In this document: one piece after another, positions 1 to 12,869 of the stretch
Position numbering within the stretch: position 1 is the stretch's first letter
Layout of the letters: each line of letters opens with the position of its first letter
NCBI GenBank assembly: GCA_037974665.1
Contig: CM075770.1
Coordinates: forward strand, 97,150,850-97,214,849
DNA from: Ehretia macrophylla
Lineage: Eukaryota > Streptophyta > Magnoliopsida > Boraginales > Ehretiaceae
Length of the DNA: 64,000 nt
Direction: 5' to 3'
Made by a program: the position numbers and the translations under genes
Notes under the pieces: model-generated
What the model saw: only the letters and a program-made list of their open reading frames with translations
Told to the model about the DNA's origin: nothing
Databases searched by the model: none

Positions 1-3000
1 TTGCACAAGTATTACAGAGGCAAGGAGGATTTGTACCCGTAGGTAATCCGGGTCAGGGTCAAGGTAGAGTAGAGAGCGGTAGTAGTAATTACCTTGAGAA
101 ATTTCTATACCGTGGACCGTCTAATTTCTTCGGGGAGCCCGATGATATGCTAGCTGAGTAGTGGTTGAACAAAATGGAGAAGATTCTTCCTGGCCTCGAG
201 TACAATGGCACGATGAGGGTTGCTTGCGTTGAGTTTCTGCTCAAGGGAGATGCCGAGCAGTGGTAGCATACAGTGAAGTCCAGATGGGAGGCTGAGGCAG
301 TACCACGGACTTGGGATGAGTTTGTTAGAGAGTTTCAGGAGAAATTCATTACTGAGATAGCTATTGAAAGACGAGAGCAAGAGTTCATTAATTTGAAACA
401 GGGCAACATGACAGTTGACCAGTATGACGCTGCTTTCACTCGCTTGTCCCGTTATGTGCCAGCCTTAGTGCAGCCGAACAGAAGAGGATTCAGAGGTTCG
501 TTATGGGGCTGAGGCCTGATATTTCATTGAATTTGTCCACCCAGGATTACCCCACTTATGCAGTAGCAGTCAGGATAGCTGCCAGATATGAGAAATGCAA
601 AGCAGATCTGTTTGGGGAACCGAGTCAGCCTAGTAAACGACCACATCAGACTCAGAGTCAGGGGTTTCAGAGGCAGACTGTTTCAGTTGGTCAGGGTCAG
701 TAACCGAGGCAGACTCAGAGTTATACCGGGCCTACTCAAACTCAGGCACGACCAGTTCTGAGTCAGAATCATAGGCAATCTCGTCCAGCTGTAACACGAT
801 CTCAGTAGGGTAGTTCAGCTACCTCTTCTTATAGAGCTCTTACGGGAGGCACTGTTGCAAGACGTCACCAGCAGTACAGTTTTTGTCAGCGTCAGGGCCA
901 TACTGAGGAGAATTGCTGGAGGAAATTGAATAGGTGTACAGGTTGCGGAAGTGACCAGCACAGGGTTAAGGATTGCTTGAAATTCAAGAACACTAGAGGT
1001 CAGACATCTGGAGAGGGTTCTCAGACCAGGGCACCAGCTGCAGCACCAGTGCCACGGGGGTAAGCCCAAGTATTTGCTTTGGATGCAGAGGAGCTTCAGG
1101 ATACGACTGCAGTTGTTGAAGGTACTTTTCTTCTCAATAATAAATCAGTTACAGTTTTAATTGATTCTAAGGTTACACACTCATTTATCACACCTATGTG
1201 CGCACAATCTTCTGCATTAAAAATTGATAAATTACCTTATAAGATTGAGGTATGGGTCCTAAGTTTTCCACTGAATCTGTGTGTAAAGCCTGTGAATTGT
1301 GTATTGGGGGTCGAGTCATTCCCGTTGACTTGATTATCTTGCCTTTTAAGGATTTTGAAATAATTCTGGGTATGGACTGGTTGGGTAAATATTATTCTTA
1401 TCTAGATTGTAGAAGAAAGATTGTGAAGCTAGAAATGCCTAATCAACCCGTAATTGAGATTATCGGTAGTCGTAAGTCTATGGGTACTCGTATAATTTCT
1501 TCTAATAAAGCATCAAAAATGTTGGGCAAAGGTTGTGAGGCTTATCTTGCTTATCTAATTAATCAACCTGGGGATAAACTGAAATTGAATGATGTGCCTA
1601 ATGTGAGAGAGTTTTTGGGGGTTTTTCCTGAGGAATTACGTGGTTTACCGCCTGATAGAGAGATAGAGTTTGTGATTGACTTATTACTGGGGACTGCACC
1701 TATCTCTAGAACTCTGTATAGAATGGCTCCGCCTGAATTGCAGGAATTGAAAGTTCAGTTGCAGGGTTTGCTTGAGAAGGGATTTATTCAGCCGAGTTCT
1801 TTGCCTTGGGGTGCTCCAGTTTTATTTGTTAAAAAGAAGGACGGATCTCTTCGCCTTTGTATTGACTATCAGGGTCTTAATCAGGTGACTATCAAAAATA
1901 AATATCCATTGCCTTTGATTGAAGAGTTATTTGACCAGTTGTAGGGTGCCAAGGTATTTTCTAAATTTGATCTGAGGTAGGGTTATTATCAGTTGAGGAT
2001 CAAGAAAGATGATGTAACTAAAACTGCTTTCATAACTCGTTATGGCCATTATGAGTTTGTTGTTCTACTGTTTGGGTTGACTAATGCTCCTACCGCATTT
2101 ATGGACTTAATGCAGAGGGTATTCCGTCCGTATTTGGATCAATTTTTGGTTATTCTTATTGATGATATTCTTGTGTACTCTAAATCTGAGGCTGAGCACG
2201 AGCAACACCTCAGGATTGTATTACAGACTCTTCAAGAGCATAGATTGTTTGCAAAATTCAGCAAATATGAGTTCTGGTTAAAGAAAGTTGCTTTTCTCGA
2301 TTATATTATCTCCCAGGATGGTATTTTTGTTGATCCGGCGAAGATTGAGGTTGTATTAGCTTGGAAACGGCCTGAGTTTGTTACAGAGATTCGCAGTTTT
2401 CTGGGTTTGGCAGGTTACTATAGAAGATTTGTCAAGGATTTCTCTAAAATTGTCGGACCTTTGACTCAGCTTACTCAGAAGAAAACTGTGTTCGACTGGA
2501 ATGAAAAATATGAGGCTAACTTCCAAGAATTGAAGAAAAGGTTGACCACAGCTCCTATTCTTACTCTACCTGAGGATACTGATAATTTGGTGATTTATAG
2601 TGATATTTCTAAGAAGGGTTTGGGCTATGTATTGATGCAGAATGGAAAAGTTATTGCATATGCCTCCAAGAAATTGAAACCCTATGAACTCAACTATCCG
2701 ACGCACGATCTTGAGCTTGATTATCTTTGCACTAAAGAAATGGCGTCACTATCTCTGGGATAATAAATTTGAAATCTATACAGATCATAAGAGTCTGAAA
2801 TATCTCTTTTCGCAAAAAGAATTGAATATGAGGTAGAGGCATTGGTTGGAATTACTTGACCACTATAATTGCACTATTAATTATTTGCCAGGTAAGGCCA
2901 ATATTGTTGCTAATACTTTGAGCCGAAAGGCTACAGTTGCTAGCTTGATTATCAAAAATTGAGAATTCATGGAAGAATTATGTTTATGGAAACCCAAGAC

Positions 3001-4540
3001 TTCAAATTTTGGTATTCAATTTGCAAGTCTGCAGTCTAAAGGGGGAGAGTCGGATTTCAAACTTCATGATGATGGCATTCTGAAATTCAAGGGCAGAATC
3101 TGTCTTCCGAATGAACCAACCCTAAAGAAAGAGATACTTGCTGAGGCTCACAATTCCAAGTATACTCTCCATCCAGGCAGTACAAAGATGTACAGGGATT
3201 TGAAATAGCATTTTTGGTGGAATAATATGAAAAGGGAGATTACTGATTATGTAGCTAGATGTTGGACCTACCAGAAAATTAAAGCTGAGTATTAGAGACT
3301 TGCAGGGTTGTTGCAACCTTTGGCTATTCTGGAGTGGAAATAGGACTACATTACTATGGATTTCGTGTCAGACTTGCCAAGATCTTCGAGAGGTAATGAT
3401 TCAGTTTGGGTTGTCGTAGATAGACTAACCAAAACTTCTTATTTTATTGCTACAAAGAAGACTGAATCTTTTGACAAACTAGCGGAGTTATATGTTGAAA
3501 ATATTGTTAGACTCCATGGAACTCCAAAAAGTATTGTATCAGACAGGGATCCTCGATTCACATCTCAGTTATGGCAGAAAATTCAGAAAGATCTGGGCAC
3601 CACACTGAGCTTCAGTACATCTTATCATCCTCAAACTGATGGTCAATCTGAGAGAATTATTCTAATACTCGAGGATATGTTGCGAGCTTGTATTCTAGAT
3701 TTCGGTAAAAGTTGGGAGAGATATTTGCCGTTTGCAGAATTCGCCTATAACAATAGTCATCAAGCTACTATTGGTATGGCACCGTATGAGGCACTGTATG
3801 GTCATAAATGCAGATCTCCTTTGTATTGGTATGAGATTGGTGAGATGAAAAGTATTGACCCCACTTTGTTGCCTGAGATGAACAGAATGATTGATAATGT
3901 GCAGCTTATTAAAAAGAGAATGCTTGCAGCACAGAATCGACAAAAGAGCTATGCAGACAGGCGCCATCGTGATTTGGAGTTTGCCTTGAGAGATTGGGTA
4001 TTTCTTAAAATCTTTCATCGTAAAGGTTTGATTCGGCACGGTAAATGGGGTAAGCTCAGTCCGAGATTTGTGGGACCATTGGAAATAACTAAGAAACTTG
4101 GTGCATTGCCTTATAGATTAGCTTTACCTCCTAGTCTGGGCAGAATTCATGATGTCTTTCATGTTTCTACGCTTCGAAAATATTAGCAAGATCCTTCTCA
4201 TATTCTTGAGCCCGAACCGTTAGAGATCAGTGAGACGTTGACTTATACCGAAAAACCTCTTCGAATTGTTGATTGAAAAGTTCAGGAGCTTAGAACAAAA
4301 AGCATCCCGATGGTTAAAATTATGTGGGATCATCACGGGTTAAAGGATGCTACATGGGAGAGAGATGATCAGATGCGGGAGAGATATCCAGAGTTATTCA
4401 CCGAATCATGTAAGAATTGCGTAGGCGCAATTAGTTTAAGGGGGAGAGGGTGTGACGCTCGAGACTCTACCATACACCTTTTAACTGTTGCATCCACTAT
4501 TTGCACATTTTCACTGTGCATTACTTGCTACTTTATGTGA
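1..4540 (+). pseudogene. Decayed Ty3/gypsy (Del/Tekay-like) gag-pol, 5' end outside window
   Basis: Fragments of one polyprotein can be followed in order. Gag runs from before base 1, with two zinc-knuckle-like motifs near 865-980; the first has lost its leading Cys (YSFC). The protease lies near 1160, where the active-site DSG reads DSK. Reverse transcriptase spans about 1690-2250 and contains [10 protein letters not shown], followed by RNase H (2590-2950). The integrase zinc region is at 3140-3300 and its DDE core at 3356-3700 (SDRDPRF, then [11 protein letters not shown]). A chromodomain-like tail (KIMWDHHG to YPELF) is at 4315-4400. In-frame stops interrupt it repeatedly, for example near 162, 267, 1942, 1978, 2834, 3206 and 3293, so it cannot make a full polyprotein. 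Its order and residues match the intact polyprotein encoded at 57854-62677. The last frame runs through the polypurine tract into the LTR and stops at 4540. Confidence 0.93.
4433..4450 (+). other. Polypurine tract of the first gypsy element
   Basis: A purine-rich run (AAGGGGGAGAGGG) ends exactly where the LTR begins with TGTGACGC. In LTR retrotransposons this tract primes plus-strand DNA synthesis. The pol-derived frame reads straight through it. Confidence 0.8.
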
Positions 4541-6937
4541 TTACTATTTATCACGTTTTTCAACTGCCTAATTACCTCGAATTACCATTTTTCATAAATC
4601 ATATTAATTGTTTTAAGAATGAGAAAAATGTGCATTTGAGCGATTAGCGTCGAGAGCATCTGTTTAGAAAATGTTTTATTGAAACTAGTGAATAGTATTA
4701 CGTATTCTAATCTCATAATTGAGCTAGCTAACAATTAAATGCACCTTAAGACTTGCATTAAGCTAGTTTGACTCACCTTTTTAGTCAACATACACACATA
4801 AAATAACCCAACTTATTATATTAACTCAACACACACACAATGCTCATAACATAACACAAAACAAAAAAAATAATAGAGTGAATAGTGCCAAGGAGAACCC
4901 GACAGCCATTTGTGCAGCCAAGGAAGAATTTTTCTTCACCATACTTGCATCTCAAACTCTCCTAAGCTAGGAACAAGTGGTTTAGAATGGTTGCTAGTGT
5001 CCTAAGAGCTTCTACGCGCATTGGTGAGGGATTGCATGGTTATTTTTGCATTTCTAAAATGTTACACTTTTCTTGATTTTGTAAATTTGCTATCAAATGC
5101 TTATGTTATGCTCAAATATGCTAATATACAATGTATATAAGTGCTAGAAACCACATATGCCATTGATTCGCTTTTTATACGGTTAAAATCGATAGTTTAA
5201 TTGTAGGGTATGAATAATGATAAAATTTTAGGGTTTTGTGGAATTGTGAGACATGGCTTGATTCATTGTTCCTAGTAGGTGCCTTAGATGTTAATAAAGA
5301 TAGTTTAATAGCCCCAAGAGGTTGAATTGCTCGAAACTTGGCTAAAACATGAAATAGACGACTTTTAGAAAGGGGTTTCGGGGTTAATGCAAATCCGGGT
5401 TACTTTGGCCATCATATTTAGTGTCCTTAAGCTATTTAAGTGCTAGATATGCTTTGTGTAATCTCAGTGGAGTCCCGGATAGGGTACTAGTAGTACAAAC
5501 TCACAATGGGAAAATTGAGAATTTTGTGGTAATCGCGGGCATTAGAGTAGTTTCAAGGGTCCTAAGGGTGCCTTATGGGTTAATTAGAAGTATGGAATAT
5601 GACGCTTACTAAACTAAAAAAATAGCTTGAGTTTGGAAGGAAAATGGTTTATGTTGCAAAGGGGATAAAGTAGAAAATTGGTTGTCGCACGCTTCTATGA
5701 TCTTGTGATTGTTTCTTAGGTGTTTAAATGTGGTTTTAAGGCATTCTTAAGCTTTTGATAAAGTTCTATGTGAAATATATTATTGCCCTTTTGTAATCCT
5801 TTAATTGTTTATTTGTCAATACTTTTATTCTAATTGTTTTGAGGACAACATACTTTGTTGTTCCTCCCATGTGTTATTGCTTCCATTGTTGCTATATTGT
5901 CATATATTAATGTGTATTGCATAGTGGTTGCGCAACCATAGTGTTAGGGGCTGTTGTATTGGATATCGACTGGGCAGCACCGGGCTTGCCACTGGATATT
6001 CGATCTATGTGCTCTAATTCCTCACTCGCCTAGTTCGGAGATTGCCAGGGGGTGTTAGGTCGTAGGTTTATTGGGGTATATTCGGAGTACACTCACTGGA
6101 GTGATTGGGGTTTATGCCGGCACATTGTTCGAGGTTCGTGGTTCGTGATCAATAAATAAATAGAGTTCTGGAATGTTGGGGTTAAGTGTATTGTATCCTT
6201 TCAAATGTGTGGTTATTTGCTACTTCAATTGTCTTTTACTTGCTTTTAATGCTTATTTGCTTAAACTGTTGCATTGCATGCCCCGGTTAGACTTTATCCC
6301 TCACTGGGCAATTGTGGTTGCTCATATCTCGCTAACATGTTTCAGGAGGTGCTGAGGTTGAACCCCAGCCTGATTTAGTTGAGGGTGAGGAGCAGAAGGT
6401 GCAGAAGGATCAGTTATCTTAGCTGCGGTGTCCTATTTGCTTGAGATGGATTGTGGTTCTTGTTGTTATGTGAAGACTTTGTTTGTTCTACTTTATGTTC
6501 TATTTTGGAGCCCTTGAGCTCATGTATATATTGTGTAGTTGTAAGTTTGAATGTATTGTATGATAAGTATCCATGGCAAGTAACAACTAATATTCTTACT
6601 TTTAGTTTGCTGCATGCTTGTGTGAGGTTGCAGGGGTTGTAAGGGGTGACTTTAATTTTGGAGAATTGTTAAATGCTATCATAGAGTGGTATGATAAGTG
6701 GTTTTGTAAAGAAGTTCGTGTTGCAGAATGCATGCTTGTATGTATCTAAACTGGTTGTGTTGTTTAAGGCTCAGATGGCCTTGAAGTTAGGTTTTAAATT
6801 AGAAAGGGTGTTCTTGTTGTTTTGTTGTGTTATTGAATGTTTACAGGTTTTCAGATTGTTCACCGTACAGAGGAGAGTCTGTCCGTTTGTCGTGTCCAGA
6901 CTTAACCTTTAGCGTGGGGTTGGGTCGGGGCGTGACA
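4451..6937 (+). mobile_element. 3' LTR of the first gypsy element (2,487 bp)
   Basis: Starts TGTGACGCTCG directly after the polypurine tract and ends GGGGCGTGACA, the same ending as the other Tekay-like LTRs here (GGGGCGTGACA, GGGGCATGACA, GGGGCGTTACA). The next five bases (ATGTG, 6938-6942) would be the target-site duplication; the partner copy is outside the window. A TATA-like run lies at 4816-4823. A C+G-rich block near 5965-6130 (GGGCAGCACCGGGCTTGCC) recurs in other LTRs of this clade. Confidence 0.88.
4987..6422 (+). other. Predicted two-exon small ORF inside the LTR (4987-5023 joined to 6346-6422)
   Basis: A donor-like TTG|GTGAGG lies at 5023/5024 and an acceptor-like TTTCAG|GA at 6345/6346, about 50 bases after a TCACTGGGC motif. 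Joining them makes a frame of 37 residues that starts with ATG at 4987 (MVASVLRASTRI), crosses the junction at Gly and continues as an acidic, Gln/Glu-rich tail to TAG at 6420-6422. The region lies downstream of the TATA-like box at about 4816, so it would sit in the leader of element transcripts. Equivalent sites occur in the LTRs at 14994, 48165 and 55573. Splicing and translation are inferred from sequence only. Confidence 0.4.
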
Positions 6938-6940
6938 ATG

Positions 6941-8775
6941 TGTAACACATATAATAGTGAGAATTGTGCAATAAATCAAACACAAGATATGCAATATATG
7001 TGAAAGTAAAGAGAGTAGGGTTAGAGAGATCAAACGCAATGATTCTTAGGTGGTTCGCAAATCTACATCCAACACCTAAGGTCTTATCCCTTTAGGATTT
7101 CTACAAACTCCACTATTTATGCTTCTTCAAATGTTAGTGAACACAAACCCACCTTACAACATTCTCTTGAGTCCACAAGAGAATCACAAGTTTTTTCAAA
7201 TGTAGGTGAAGCTAATAACTAACTACAACAATCTCTTGAGTCCACAAAAGATCAACCAAAGCCTCTTCAAATGTAGGTGAGACTTTAATACCTACTACCT
7301 CTCTTCCTTTGAGTCCACAAAGGTTTTACAATACTCTCTTCTCTTCTATGATTCTTACAATCTAAGATCTAGAGAGCAACACAAGCAAGAATATGTGTAT
7401 TTAAAAGATACAAAGCTTTAACTCCTCAATGAGTTGGATAATACAAATAAAGCTTTTGAATACTCAAAGATTTGTAAGTGTTAGCTCAAGATTTGTAACA
7501 TTAAATGAGTAATAAAGACTTTTGAAAGCTTGGTATTCAATGCTTGAAGTTCGAAGAGGTATTTCGCAAATGGGGGGTGGTTGAGGCTTTAAAGAATGGC
7601 TTTAACAGACAAATAAAATGGCTAGTTTTTCAAAAACTGTACGATCCGATCACGTGACCTGGTTGTGATACCCGGTCGTGTTTATCAAGACTGGATCACC
7701 TGGTCGGGATACCCGATCTTGATCACTTTCTGCATCATCTAGACTTGATTCCCGGTCTTGTTAACATCACCGCATCAATAGAGTTTTGCACAAACATTTT
7801 CAGCCAAGTTTTTTTGACGATATAAAGTTTAGACCTTAGAAAACTTTCTTCAAAAGAGTTTTTCAATCCTTTTTAACATCTCAAACATCTTCTAAACTCT
7901 TGGGGAAAGATTAAAACCGAATTTTGCAATCCAAGAGTTTGAAACCAATTTTCACCCGAAAATCAATCTTTTGAAGATAAAAACATTTGAAATTTTTAAG
8001 AACAATTCTTCAAAAGATATTTTGACCTCAAAGAGCTCTTGATAGAAGATTTAAAGAATATTTTAATAGATCACTAAGAGCTTAAGCCACACAAATACAA
8101 ATACAAGGCAAACGACAATATTCAAGCCGCTACCCCTTATGTCGCCACTACCCCTTATGTTGCCACTTCTCCGCCTTATGTCACCACTTCATTTTTATAC
8201 ATTCAAGTCTTGATCTTCACTTTTTTAATTCTTCAAGACTTCATTGATTCATGCTTGTGGTAAGCTTGATCATTGCATTCTTCAATTTCTTAATGGCCAA
8301 CAAAAATTGCATCTTCTCAATCTTGCATTTCTTCTTTTGAGTCTTACTTTGCTCTTCTTGCAATATTCTCTTCCACCAAGCATTTATAGCATATTTTTGG
8401 CTCAGAAAATGATTAGTACATCATAATCCAAACAAGCCAAAATATTTAAGTACAAATTGGCTCACAATGATATATCCATTCAATGCACAAAAGCCAACAA
8501 GTGTGAATTTAAGAATATAGACATATTTGATTTCACACACTTGACAAATTCGATTGTACTTGCATTCTTCATAAGATTAATACAATTATTTTCTCCATGC
8601 AAGATATATCATCAATCAACATTTGACTCAAACAAATGGCTATTATTATCCACATGAGTCACAAGTGTGAGTTTAAGAATATAAAACACTTTAAAACAAT
8701 CACATTTGACACAACCAAATAACTATGATTTGTTATCATCAAAATCATGCATTTAGGCCTAAGGCCAATAGCATG
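6941..8775 (-). mobile_element. Probable Copia (SIRE-like) LTR remnant
   Basis: On the minus strand the right end reads GGCCTAAATGCATGATTTTG and then GATGATAACAAA, which I recognise as typical of the start of SIRE-type LTRs. The left end (TGTAACACA on the plus strand) would be the complementary LTR terminus. The interior has no coding domain. It does have three imperfect copies of a roughly 80-base unit (CTCTTGAGTCCACAA core) at about 7128-7330, and short palindromic repeats (CCTGGTCGGGATACCCG) at 7660-7765. No matched target-site duplication was found, so the ends are approximate. Confidence 0.5.
8126..8189. repeat. Short tandem repeat, three imperfect ~19-base units
   Basis: Three successive copies of a unit close to GCCACTACCCCTTATGT, differing at a few positions. 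It lies inside the LTR remnant at 6941-8775. Confidence 0.75.
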
Positions 8776-9189
8776 TTATCATAATTTGTCATTTAGTAGG
8801 GATAAAAAGAAGGGAATACTGAGAAAACAAATTACAAAGTAGGGTCTTTGATTCCTGCAGATTACCTCCAAGCGATGAAGCTCTAGCGCGCTATGCTCCT
8901 CAATGCTTGTTTCTTCTTCTATCTCTTCATTTTCCTTCTGATTCACATTAAATTCCTCTACCTCCTTACACTTGTCACTCAAAACATGAATCGCCTCAAC
9001 TTTATATTCATCAAAAAAGAAAAAAAAAACAGTATGTCAAAGGTAATTAATAAAAAAATAGTGTAATAATAAAACACTACAATCTCTTTTGGTTTAATAG
9101 AAATTACTTAGAAAACTCTAACCAGACACTAGTAAAGTAATATGTATCATATATTGTTTGTTAATATTTTGATTCAATTAGATTGGTTA
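8776..9189. other. No recognisable feature
   Basis: AT-rich sequence between two LTR remnants. A 67-codon minus-strand open frame (8779-8982) is Glu-rich, but it has no recognised family and no supporting context. Confidence 0.5.
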
Positions 9190-11928
9190 GGTGTTTTTGA
9201 GTGATTACCTAAGTTATGGCGATATTCGGAGAAGTTTTTGTGAATTAAAATGTAAAAATGGTGATATTCGGAGAAGTTTTCGGGAATTAAAATGTGAAAA
9301 TGGTTAAATTTGCAAAAGGGGTTTTACGTAAACGATAATTCGGGTGCAATTTGATGATAGTTTGGGTATCTTCTAGGCGGGAAAGCACTTTTGGTGCTGT
9401 TGTGGCATTGATTTATGGGGCGGTTTGGGTAGTTGTAGTTCAAAGTGACCACGAGGCCTTCCCGAGCTTTTGTGTCAAAAGTGGGTTTTTAAAGCTTGAG
9501 TAGGTGTCTTTTGGTGTCCTTAGAGATGTAGGATAGTTAATTTGTGGGAATTGTGCTTTATGTTTCGATTAGAACCTAAATTGAGCAAATAGACAAAAGG
9601 GTAAAGTGCCAAAGTTAAGTCTAATGTTAGTAGTTGACTTGTAGTTAGTTATTTATGAGTTTAAATGCATTTGGATAGCTTGTGTATTCTAAAAAAATTA
9701 GTATTGTTAGTTGAGTAGTTGGTTGATTAATGAATGACATATGACATAGCTTAACTAAATTGAAGTTCTATGTATAATAATAGTTTTGGTCTTAGTTGTT
9801 AGGGTTCTTGGTTTATGTCTTGATTGTGCAGATTGATACTTATATGTTAAGCGGTGTGTCTAACAAAATTATAGAGTAACCTTGTGGCTATATAACTTGG
9901 CTAATGGTTAGGAAATGCGAAAATGTTAGTTTAAGGTAATTGAATTAGTGGGTGATAATTATCTTGCAAATTGATTAGTTATGTGTTTAGTTGTATTTAT
10001 ATAGAATGTTTATTCCTTTTGGAGAAGTTCGTAAGTTGAGCTATAAGTTTATTTTGTTAAGGATTGAGTGAACATGTTTGTAACTTGTTTATATCACTTA
10101 TATTGCTTGATTGAGTGAATATGCATGTTCTCTTGTTTATATTGATTGTATAGCTATTAATGGTATTTTATTGCTTATTTGTGAGAGTGTTAAGTATAAT
10201 TGTATTAATTTATAGATGTTGGAAGAGATTCTGGAAGTTAAGAGCTATCTAGTTATGATCTCTAAGATGTATAATTGTGTGAATTGAATATGCTTTATAG
10301 TTGTTCTAATTGCTAACGTTATATGCTTATCAAATTGTAGGATTCATAAATAATGTTTAATGTGTTGTTTAAGTAGTGAAACGTAATGCATGCTAAATAA
10401 GGAAATGGATTTGATAGTTATGTTAGTTCAATGAAAGCAATGAAAATGAATTAGTTAATGGAGTTATGAATTAGCTTTAATTGAGTGCAAATGTGGAAAC
10501 TACTTGTAGAATGAATGTATAACTTCTTATGCAAATAGTTGATTGTATTATGTAGTGGTAATTGAAGGGAATTGGTGCTTTTGGTGAATATTGAAGGAGT
10601 CTTGGCTAAATTCGTACAGGTTTGGCTTCCTAAAAGGTGAGGGATTCATTTTGCTTGTCATCATAATTGATTCATTGCTCTGTATTATTAAGGATATTAT
10701 GGAGCTAATAAGTATTAGAGTGATTTTGTTGGGTAAAATATATTTTAAAGTTATATTGATTGAATTGCTTAGTAATTGTTTCGTATGTGCAAGGGCAACC
10801 TCTTTTGTTGTCCTCATTGCGTGGTTATCAGTTGTGCGCTTATTGTATCGTGTGATTATATTTGTGAATTGCTTGCGTGTGATATCATATCGTTTCGATG
10901 GTTGCGTAACCTCATCGTCGCGGAGGATGTGATGGCCTCGTTGGGCGGCATCGGGCTTGCCAGTGTTGGTTGCCTTAGCTCCGTTTGCTATTCCCTCACT
11001 CGCCTGGTTCGGAGATCGCCAGAGGGTGTTGGGTCGTAGGTTTGGGTACATCCAGAGTACCCATTGGTGTTTGGGATGCCAGTATATCAAGATCGTGGAT
11101 CATGGTTCGTGGTTCGTGAATCGAGGAATAGAGTGATAAGGGTTATCGATCGTATCATTTTTAAAGTATGTAGTATTCTATTGTTTAATTGTTTCTTTAT
11201 TTGTATAGTTACTATTTATTATGATAATGTTGCATTGCACGGAAACATTTTTGAAAGCCCCCGGTTAACTGTTTCTCTCCCTCACTGAGTATACATGTAT
11301 TATATGTTCACCCCTCTTTTCTAACATTTTCTAGGTAAAGAGGAACTGGGCCCCTAAAGGAAGTTTGGAGGCTTCATTGCTTGCTTGTAGCTGTGGATGA
11401 GTGTTTTACGTGTTATGATGTAAAGTATATTGATATTACAAAGTTGTATGTATTTGCATTGTCTGAGGGATTGTAATATGAGTTAAAAGATTTGTATAAT
11501 TAGATAGTTGTAGAGAACATGTAATAATTGTAATGTTTTACTTTATTGTCTAAGTTTAACTTGCATGCTTGTGTGGGATTTAAAGGAAGATGATTGGTGA
11601 CTTAAATTATAAGAAAGAAAGGTAAATATGATTAGAGTGGTAAGATAAGTGGATTTAAAACATAGAATTTTAATGGATTTGATTATGCATGCTTGTTTGT
11701 GGACTTTTGTTGAGGTCCAAGGCTCGGATGACCTTGAGGAGTTGTTGAAGGTATTGGAAATGGAGGATAGGAACTGTTAAAGAGATTGGTTTATGGCTTT
11801 GTGGTCAAATATTTTGTGCGCAGGTAAACTGTTAGTCCTATAAACAGGGGAAACTCCGTCCGTTTTCTCTCATTTTTTGTGCGAATAGGTTTGGGAACTC
11901 CAGTCTCGTGAGGGAACGGGGCGTTACA
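9190..11928 (+). mobile_element. 5'-truncated Tekay-like LTR
   Basis: The right end is clear: GGGGCGTTACA at 11918-11928, like the ends of the other Tekay-like LTRs. The block at about 10930-11100 (GGGCGGCATCGGGCTTGCC, then CTCACTCGCCTGGTTCGGAG) matches 5965-6130 of the first LTR. TCACTGAGT at 11282 is followed by an acceptor-like TTTTCTAG|GT at 11334/11335. The left end lacks the usual TGTGA start, so it is approximate and probably truncated. A tandem duplication of about 42 bases (GATATTCGGAGAAGTTTT) lies at 9219-9302. No attached gag-pol is present. Confidence 0.75.
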
Positions 11929-12013
11929 ATAAACACACTTAAGTCTAAACAAAACATTCAATTATTTATTTTTTGGTTGAAAACATTCATGTTATGAAAC
12001 CAAGGTGAACACA

Positions 12014-12280
12014 TGCAATAAAGATAGGCGCGAGAAATAAGGCACACAATGATTTACATGGTTTGGCCAATTTGTTTACGTCCATAGGCAGTAGAAGAAT
12101 AATTAACTATCTGATGAAATCTAGTTACAACACTCTCTCTTACAAAGCCTCTCACATCTCTATCTTGTCACACCTATTATAATAGTCATAGGGCTTATTT
12201 ATAGGTAATCCCTAGGGTTCTAGGTACTGGGCTTACAAGACAATTGTGCATTAACTACAAATACGGGTCATAGTCTAACA
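12014..12280 (-). repeat. 3' LTR of the deleted Copia element
   Basis: It aligns closely with 17376-17631 (for example CATAGGGCTTATTTATAGGT in both). It ends at the polypurine tract on its right side, which fixes the element's orientation as minus. Confidence 0.85.
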
Positions 12281-12869
12281 AATCTCCACCTTGGATTGTA
12301 TTTGCTCCATTATCATATAAAAAAGTTATCCATTCTCCTTCCCTTACCAAACAATCCCCACCGGGACTCAGCCTTTCACAAGGGCTCATTACTTTGCATT
12401 AAACATACCATTCTAAGTCCAACCACGCCGATTGAACTTGTTTCTCGGTATCACCTTGATCATCCCAAAAACTGGACCAACACCTGCAACGCCCTATAGA
12501 TATCTGAAAAATTCCTTCACATCACTCTAGTGTCCCCGTAGTACCCATGTCTCCATTACCAATACTGTCTACCGGTAAAACATATCATGAGTGCAACTTA
12601 TAGTACCTCAAATGCTATTAATACTCGAATGCGGAACATGTGACAAATGCTCCACCTTGTCTTCAGATAAACCTTTGTGAAGAATATTCATTTCACCCGC
12701 ATCACCAACCCACTAAGATGGACCTGGACAACCAACCTTACCCTGGGAACCTAACTCATGCACACTTGTCTCTACAGCAAACAAAGCATAAGCCACCAAA
12801 TTCGCAGCCCTTTCTCCATGAGATTATTCAACATGTCATTCCTACTTCTCAAAACTGCACTATACCCTG

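Noticed and set aside
8779..8982. 67-codon Glu-rich minus-strand frame
   Set aside because: No family is recognised, no splice partner is seen and the neighbourhood is only LTR remnants. The evidence does not support a gene.
10548..11090. 180-codon minus-strand open frame
   Set aside because: It lies antisense within a Tekay-like LTR, overlaps the conserved C+G-rich LTR block and resembles no family. It is treated as chance.
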